This document shows positions 34,084 through 39,106 of a stretch of 39,106 nt of DNA, in pieces (the stretch's first letter is position 1; each line of letters opens with the position of its first letter). The position numbers and the translations under genes were made by a program. The DNA comes from Okeania sp. SIO2C9. Lineage in GTDB: Bacteria; Cyanobacteriota; Cyanobacteriia; Cyanobacteriales; Microcoleaceae. Below the pieces are notes generated by a model that was given only the letters and a program-made list of their open reading frames with translations, did not search any database and was not told the origin of the DNA. The stretch is taken from contig NZ_JAAHGO010000009.1 of NCBI RefSeq assembly GCF_010672455.1, forward strand, positions 19,414 to 58,519, given 5' to 3'.

Positions 34084-34319
34084 AATTTGATATCCTTTGA
34101 TTGATATTTTAATTATTTTGTTGAGTAAATTATAACAAAGTATGAACAAACTCAACTATTTAGATTCTTGTTGAGGGAACATATTTATTTAGGTAGGAGG
34201 TTTTCTTGAACCAACTTGAAAAATAAAGTTTCAAGAACAGTCAAATCTTTAGTTATTAAATAAAAATTTTCTCTACATCCTATTTAGGTTTCCGCTTTTG
34301 CGCTATACCAATTTATAAT

Positions 34320-34502
34320 GTAAGCATTCAGCTATTAGCTGTCAGCTATCAGCAACAAAGCTCTCTCATATAGAACATTGTTTAAATTTCAATAGACTTT
34401 AAGGGCAAATAAGCCAACTTTTTTAGTAAGACAATTAATAAAGCTTTTATCCTAAATTAAAAGCAATAGCTGATAGCTGATGGCTGACGGCTGAATGCTT
34501 AC
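34320..34502. mobile_element. Family D MITE-like element (copy D3) with perfect 8-bp duplication
   Basis: GTAAGCATTCAGC at the left, GGCTGAATGCTTAC at the right, flanked by TTTATAAT on both sides (34312-34319, 34503-34510). This is the simplest copy, without the inserts of D1 and D2. Confidence 0.88.
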
Positions 34503-34556
34503 TTTATAATTTCTTTGAATCTTAAGTTATAGAAAATAATTAACCACTACAATTAA

Positions 34557-37154
34557 TTAATCATTCTTATATTTTGTACCTTTTCTTCTATTCGCATTTT
34601 TATGAGTAATTTGTAAGTTATCAATAGAATCTAATCCTCCTATGGCTAATGGTTTTTTATGATCTACTTCAATTTCATCTCCCATAAACAGAGGGTTTCC
34701 AGATATAGGACATCTATTTCCTTGTTTTTTTATTAACATTTCTTTCTCTGAATCAAATAATTTGAGTTTTCTTTTATCTTGCTTGTACTTTTTTTGAAAT
34801 TTTTCTATTTCTTTTTTAAATTTATTCTCATCATAATTACTATCTTGTGTATTTTTCATTCTATAGAATAAATCTTTAAGTTCCTGTTTTATTTCTTGTC
34901 TATAGTGCCTTACCATTTCATAATTTAGAGGAATAAATACATACCAGAGTATATAAAAATCTTGTTTAGTTCTTCTAAAATTACGACTTCCCTTACGAGT
35001 TTTATATAGAGAGTCTAATTCATCTTTCAAATATGCATCTAGCTGATTTTTATCTATATCTTCATCAAGCAACACACATCTGACTTTTGATATAAATTGT
35101 TCCACCATTGTAATGCTCTTCATAAATAGTTTCTTATCTTCCTGATTTTCAGAAACTTTTGTCAAGACTAAATTAATATCTTTTATTACACCTAATCTGA
35201 GATTAATTCTATTATTTTGTTTATATATTTTGAGAAACTTTTCTATATTTTGCTCTTGAAGCTGTTTAAACTCAAAATATACTAAAGATGTATATAGTTC
35301 CTCATTCTCCATCCGGTCACGATCTTTAGGTTGCTTGGCTAATTTTAAATGAAACCATTCTCGATGTTTACTAACATTATCTTTGATTTTTGTAATTACT
35401 TCGCGTTCTGCCCAAGAGTTCCACATTTCAAAGGAATTTTCTTTGATAGGATAAGGCTTATTATTTAATCTAACAAATAAATCTACCGGATCGAATTCTG
35501 TATTTAGGCGTTCTTCTATCTCAACAACAAATAGTTCAAAATCTAAAATTTTATCTTGTAATGCAGGTTCTAAAGCTTCAAATTTTTTATTCTTTAAGTC
35601 TTTAAGAATTCGTAAATCTTTCAGGGCAAAATTTGAGTTTTTCGTGCTACATTTATTATTTTCCTCATCAACATATTCTTTTCCCAGGTATCCTAAAATT
35701 GTTAAAAGTCTTTGCTGACCATCAATAACTTCTGAAATTCCATCTAAACGTTTAAAAATAAAAATAGGTGGTAAATTAATACCTAACAAAATACTTTCTA
35801 TGATAGCTGATGCTTTCGGCAAATTAATTACTTCCGATCTCTGATAAGAAGGTCTAACTAAAAATTTCTTACGTTCCATCACTCGTGCTATATCGTCTAT
35901 TGAGTTTCGGGATGGATCTGGCTTAGTTACTCTTAAAGATTCAAGCTCACTGAGTTTAGTAACAGTATCTTCATCCTCTGTTTGGCGAAGTTTACTCAGT
36001 TCTTTTGTTTTCTTATCACTACCTTCATAATAAACTTGTAATTTAATTTTAAATTCTGTTTCAAACAGTTTAGCTGTAAAAGTATATCGTTCTTGTATTT
36101 GTTTATAATTCCCGTCGCTATATTTTTGGATATTATTTGATATTTTTTTACTTACTCTCTTTAACAAAGCTTTATTTTTTAGTTTAGATAAATCTAGTTT
36201 TTCATTCTCTAAAATTAGCATACTCCATAGTAAACATTCAAAAACTAACTGATTGTTTTTGAAATTGAATTCTATAAATATTTGCTTGAATGATTCTACA
36301 ATTTTAACTTTCTCAATAAATGACTGACATAGTGGCTCTGGATCGGGATTTTGATCTGATAAGTATTCAAATAATTTTTCTAAAGTTTCTGTCCTAGAAT
36401 TACCCCAAGAATATTGCTTTATAGGAAACATTTTTAAAACTAAATGTCGTCTAATAAACTGTAAAATTTTTCCTCTGTCATGTTCTATGCTATTATTGCC
36501 ACTTCTTTTAAAGAACAAATCATACATTAATTGTTCAAAATCTGGTTCTTGCGTTAAAAGATTTTTAAAATACTGATAAATTGGATCGTTATCATAAACA
36601 GCATTGTCAATTTCTGGTGTTGTTAAAGGCGTTATACCTGAATTATATCTAGCAAAGATTTCTTTTTTGATTTTATCTTCTAATAGAGAGTCTAACTTTC
36701 GTTCATTAACAATTTCAAATTCAACGATTCTAATTTTTGCATCTAAAAATAAATCTATTATGCTAGTAGTTTCATTATTTTCAAAAAGGGATTTGTATCT
36801 ACTTCTTGAGAGTTGTTTTAAAGCAGATAACCCCTTTTTAGTTAATTGCAGTTCATTATCCTTAAATCTCTTAATCGTTTCAAACCTTTGTCTTCTATCA
36901 ATAACTTCTATTTTCTCTGCATTATTGAAAAATATTAAAGGAGGAATTTCTGTTCCTAGAAGTATGCTCTCAATAAAATATGAAGCTTTGTCATCATCCC
37001 AAACATAATTTCTTTGATAGTAAGGTTTATAATCAATACGCCTTAAAAGGCGATCGCTAAATAGAGTTTCTATTGATTTTGAATAAGTCTCTATTTTCAG
37101 ATGGTCTTTGAATATACGTTCAAAATCTTCCGGTTGTAAAAATAAATTGCTCAA
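34557..37154 (-). CDS. Tandem DUF262-DUF262-HNH protein, candidate defence nuclease
   Basis: An 865-residue protein starting at TTG (37152-37154) with AAGGAG about 10 bases upstream. Domain 1 (about 25-200): YQRNYVWDDDKASYFIESIL and, at the DGQQR position, D86-R87-R88-Q89-R90, so the motif is altered. Helical middle (about 200-400). Domain 2 (about 415-600): SYQRSEVINLPKASAIIESI and canonical D478-GQQR. A further helical region follows, then a C-terminal HNH nuclease (about 810-860): NRCPISG (C815), EVDHKKPLAIGG (D831-H832), DNLQITHKNANRRKG (N846, N855). DUF262 is the NTP-using domain of GmrS and SspE, which restrict modified or phosphorothioated phage DNA with an HNH/DUF1524 nuclease. Two DUF262 domains with one degenerate and an HNH in one chain is unusual. 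A defence role is inferred; the substrate is unknown. Very AT-rich compared with its neighbours, which suggests transfer. Confidence 0.8.
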   Translation of the reverse strand: MSNLFLQPEDFERIFKDHLKIETYSKSIETLFSDRLLRRIDYKPYYQRNYVWDDDKASYFIESILLGTEIPPLIFFNNAEKIEVIDRRQRFETIKRFKDNELQLTKKGLSALKQLSRSRYKSLFENNETTSIIDLFLDAKIRIVEFEIVNERKLDSLLEDKIKKEIFARYNSGITPLTTPEIDNAVYDNDPIYQYFKNLLTQEPDFEQLMYDLFFKRSGNNSIEHDRGKILQFIRRHLVLKMFPIKQYSWGNSRTETLEKLFEYLSDQNPDPEPLCQSFIEKVKIVESFKQIFIEFNFKNNQLVFECLLWSMLILENEKLDLSKLKNKALLKRVSKKISNNIQKYSDGNYKQIQERYTFTAKLFETEFKIKLQVYYEGSDKKTKELSKLRQTEDEDTVTKLSELESLRVTKPDPSRNSIDDIARVMERKKFLVRPSYQRSEVINLPKASAIIESILLGINLPPIFIFKRLDGISEVIDGQQRLLTILGYLGKEYVDEENNKCSTKNSNFALKDLRILKDLKNKKFEALEPALQDKILDFELFVVEIEERLNTEFDPVDLFVRLNNKPYPIKENSFEMWNSWAEREVITKIKDNVSKHREWFHLKLAKQPKDRDRMENEELYTSLVYFEFKQLQEQNIEKFLKIYKQNNRINLRLGVIKDINLVLTKVSENQEDKKLFMKSITMVEQFISKVRCVLLDEDIDKNQLDAYLKDELDSLYKTRKGSRNFRRTKQDFYILWYVFIPLNYEMVRHYRQEIKQELKDLFYRMKNTQDSNYDENKFKKEIEKFQKKYKQDKRKLKLFDSEKEMLIKKQGNRCPISGNPLFMGDEIEVDHKKPLAIGGLDSIDNLQITHKNANRRKGTKYKND

Positions 37155-37235
37155 TTTAAAAACTTCTCCTTATTCGACTTATTTTTCTCAAATATTCAAC
37201 TAACTGTTCAGAGAATAAAATTCATCATCAAAGAT

Positions 37236-37502
37236 TCATTTCACAGTTATTCTACCAAGAAAATTTTCCTCTAAAATTGTTGAAATCTGTTGAGGGAAAA
37301 CACGACTATACCAAACTTCCTCTGGCAAAATTAAAACCATCGGTCCGTTGCCACATTGCCCCAAACATCCGCTTTTTTCTACTTGAATATTAGAAACTTC
37401 AGATGACTCAAAAGCAGCTAATACTTTTGCAGAACCTTGTTTCCGACAAGTACGATTTTGACAAACCAATAAACGTCTCTCAACTTGACTATTTTCCATC
37501 AT
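37236..37502 (-). CDS. Thioredoxin-like [2Fe-2S] ferredoxin domain protein
   Basis: An 88-residue protein with four cysteines C14, C19, C46 and C50 in a CX4C...CX3C pattern (LVCQNRTCRKQG; SGCLGQCGNGP), as in the thioredoxin-like [2Fe-2S] ferredoxins and the NuoE/HoxE fold. This is a soluble electron carrier or regulatory domain. The start is ATG-ATG at 37502 with GGGAG 8-12 bases upstream. The DUF262-HNH gene is 81 bp downstream on the same strand and cysK 231 bp upstream, with a tandem C-rich repeat between. The redox partner is unknown. Confidence 0.85.
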   Translation of the reverse strand: MMENSQVERRLLVCQNRTCRKQGSAKVLAAFESSEVSNIQVEKSGCLGQCGNGPMVLILPEEVWYSRVFPQQISTILEENFLGRITVK

Positions 37503-37640
37503 AATTTCTCCCTGTTATACCAATTCACAAAAATAATGCTGTACTTCATTAGAACTTCAGTTATTAGGGAATTAACTTATGTCGAATCATCTTTTTACTA
37601 CTTTGAGGTAAGTTAATGTTAACTATTCTTATGTTTAATT

Positions 37641-37697
37641 CTCCCCTACTCCCCCACTCCTCTACTCCCCCACTCCCCCACTCCCCTACTCCCCTAC
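37641..37697. repeat. Short tandem repeat (ACTCCCCT/ACTCCCCC)
   Basis: About eight units of CCCCTACTCCCCCACT type between cysK and the ferredoxin gene. It lies in a likely transcribed spacer. Confidence 0.85.
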
Positions 37698-37733
37698 TAT
37701 GCAAAAATATAGAAAAGTTTTTGAGAAATAGTA

Positions 37734-38714
37734 TTATCCTTCATCCGGCAATAAATTTTTAGCAGTTAACCACTCACTATTAAATAATTTTGATTGATAA
37801 CGAGCGCCACTATCACATAATACAGTCACAATAGTATGACCGGGACCCATTTCTTTTGCTAAAGCAACTGCTGCACCAACATTAATTCCGACAGAACCTC
37901 CCATAAATAAACCATCTTTTTTTAACAGTTGATAAACTACTCTAACCGCCTCTTTATCATCCACTCGAATTGCATCATCAATCGGCACATTTTCCATATT
38001 TTTCGTAATCCTACTATTACCAATACCCTCAGTAATAGAATTACCCTCTGTAGAAATTTCCCCAGTTTTCACATAACTATAAATACCACTTCCCATCGGG
38101 TCAGCTACAACAGTTTTAACTTGGGGATTTTTTTCTTTTAAAAACAATGAAACACCAGCAAAAGTTCCACCCGTTCCAGTAGCAGCTACCCAAGCATCTA
38201 CTTTTCCATCTGTTTGTTCCCAAATTTCCGGTCCAGTTGTTTCATAATGAGCGATTCTATTTGCCAAATTATCAAACTGATTTGCCCAGATAGCATTTTC
38301 CATTTCCGAAGCTAATCTACCTGACATTTTTACATAATTATTCGGGTCTTTATAGGGAACCGCAGGAACGGGGCGAACTTCTGCACCTAAAGTTCTCAAA
38401 GCATCCATTTTTTCAATAGATTGAGTTTCAGGAATAATAATCAAACATTTATAACCTTTAGCATTACAAATATGTGCCAAACCAATTCCTGTATTACCAG
38501 CAGTTCCTTCCACAACTGTTCCACCAGGTTTCAGTAAACCTTTTTCTTCTGCATCTTTAATAATATAAAGAGCAGCTCGGTCTTTCACCGAACCCCCTGG
38601 ATTCAGAAATTCTGCTTTACCTAAAATTTCACATCCAGTTTCTTCACTGAAGCTATTTAATCTAATTAATGGAGTGTTGCCAACTGTACCGATAAAACCT
38701 TGTTTAATATCCAT
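37734..38714 (-). CDS. cysK: Cysteine synthase A (O-acetylserine sulfhydrylase)
   Basis: A 326-residue PLP enzyme that makes cysteine from O-acetylserine and sulfide. PLP lysine K44 in GGSVKDRAALY; substrate loop EGTAGNTGIG (about 69-78); phosphate-binding VAATGTGGTFAG (about 171-182); C-terminal TVLCDSGARYQSKLFN. The cyanobacterial form with TAGNTG in place of TSGNTG is matched. The ATG at 38714 gives MDIKQGFIGTVGNTPLIRLN, the normal start. A Uma2-type gene ends 34 bp upstream on the same strand, so the two may be co-transcribed. Confidence 0.95.
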   Translation of the reverse strand: MDIKQGFIGTVGNTPLIRLNSFSEETGCEILGKAEFLNPGGSVKDRAALYIIKDAEEKGLLKPGGTVVEGTAGNTGIGLAHICNAKGYKCLIIIPETQSIEKMDALRTLGAEVRPVPAVPYKDPNNYVKMSGRLASEMENAIWANQFDNLANRIAHYETTGPEIWEQTDGKVDAWVAATGTGGTFAGVSLFLKEKNPQVKTVVADPMGSGIYSYVKTGEISTEGNSITEGIGNSRITKNMENVPIDDAIRVDDKEAVRVVYQLLKKDGLFMGGSVGINVGAAVALAKEMGPGHTIVTVLCDSGARYQSKLFNSEWLTAKNLLPDEG

Positions 38715-38748
38715 TTTTTGACCAATATTTTATGTACAAAATATTATT

Positions 38749-39106
38749 TTACCAAATTTTGCTCATATTTAAAAAAAATCCAGGCAATACTGGGTCTCCA
38801 CTCACACTATCAGGATTTTCTAAACATTCGGTAGTCATTCCTGGGCGATAAATATAAACTTTCTGTTGCTTTCTATCAATTAACCAACCTAATTTTACCC
38901 CCGGTTCTTCCAGATATTCTGTCATTTTTGCTTGGAGAGTTTTCAGATTATCTGAAGGTGACATTAATTCCACCACAAAATCCGGGCAAATCGGAGCAAA
39001 CTTTTCTTTTTGTTCTTGAGATAAACTATTCCATCTTTCTAATTTTATCCAGGAAGCATCAGGAGATTTTTTCGCTCCTGTAGAAAGAGTAAATCCAGTA
39101 CTGGAA
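38749..39106 (-). CDS. Uma2/DUF820 family protein, C-terminal part (cut by window edge)
   Basis: The frame is open from the window end to a stop at 38749, about 118 residues: SSTGFTLSTGAKKSPDASWI, ERWNSL, PDFVVELMSPSDNLKTLQAK, EYLEEPGVKLGWLIDRKQQK, VYIYRPG and a C-terminal DPVLPGFFLNMSKIW. This is the PD-(D/E)XK-like Uma2 (DUF820) pattern that is greatly expanded in cyanobacteria; catalytic-type residues are the Asp/Glu in SPDASW and PDFVVEL and the Lys in KLGWLID. The cellular role of the family is not known. The real start is upstream, outside the window. Confidence 0.8.
   Translation of the reverse strand, partial: SSTGFTLSTGAKKSPDASWIKLERWNSLSQEQKEKFAPICPDFVVELMSPSDNLKTLQAKMTEYLEEPGVKLGWLIDRKQQKVYIYRPGMTTECLENPDSVSGDPVLPGFFLNMSKIW

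Noticed and set aside
34083-34155. 24-residue N-terminal extension of glutathione reductase
   Set aside because: It has no family similarity and no ribosome-binding site, whereas MAYDYDLF has a good one.

Overview
The window looks like chromosomal DNA of a filamentous, non-heterocystous-type cyanobacterium (Oscillatoriales-like). The evidence is low GC, many HIP1 octamers (GCGATCGC), a plastoglobulin (PAP/fibrillin) gene, a thylakoid-type ftsH, a phytochrome with an Rcp-type response regulator, a DUF760 gene, short tandemly repeated repetitive sequences, and very long intergenic stretches packed with small non-coding mobile elements. I cannot name the genus from sequence alone. No rRNA, tRNA or CRISPR array was seen.

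Layout. 1-188: start of a minus-strand protein built from 16-residue repeats, cut by the window edge. 764-1348: PAP/fibrillin. 1888-3769 (minus): actin-like ATPase (ParM type) and a coiled-coil partner with a possible ribbon-helix-helix start, separated by two long inverted repeats. 5281-7167: ftsH with a long structured leader. 7168-8443: repeat-rich gap. 8444-9754: Xaa-Pro aminopeptidase. 10221-12941: biliverdin-type phytochrome kinase and its response regulator. 15495-19892: a 1465-residue hybrid kinase (REC, four CBS, GAF, two PAS, HisKA, HATPase, REC, Hpt). 20309-21735 (minus): a small exported or membrane peptide and a SUI1/YciH factor. 22986-26102 (minus): a 1038-residue membrane protein with about eight 100-residue repeats. 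26868-28578: DUF760 protein and DHH phosphoesterase. 28894-30861 (minus): polyphosphate glucokinase-like ROK kinase and a small esterase. 31556-32033: a broken piece of a restriction-modification gene. 32740-34083 (minus): glutathione reductase. 34557-37154 (minus): a DUF262-DUF262-HNH protein, the best candidate for an undescribed defence nuclease. 37236-39106 (minus): thioredoxin-like [2Fe-2S] ferredoxin, cysteine synthase, and a Uma2-type protein cut by the window edge.

How the genes work together. Most neighbours are not functionally linked; the clear units are the ParM-like pair, the phytochrome/regulator pair (6-bp gap) and possibly the ferredoxin/cysteine synthase/glutathione reductase neighbourhood (sulfur and redox). 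The gaps carry several families of MITE-like elements that I could define by comparing copies inside the window: D (ends GTAAGCATTCAGC, 8-bp target duplications), F (ends GGGYTTGC/GCAAACCC, 6-bp duplications), A/B (ends TATCAAATCCG or TATCATGTCCGG, 3-bp duplications), E (TA target), C (ends AGGACTTACGCA), G and I. They are nested in one another, sit close to gene ends, create false start codons and delimit a degraded restriction gene.
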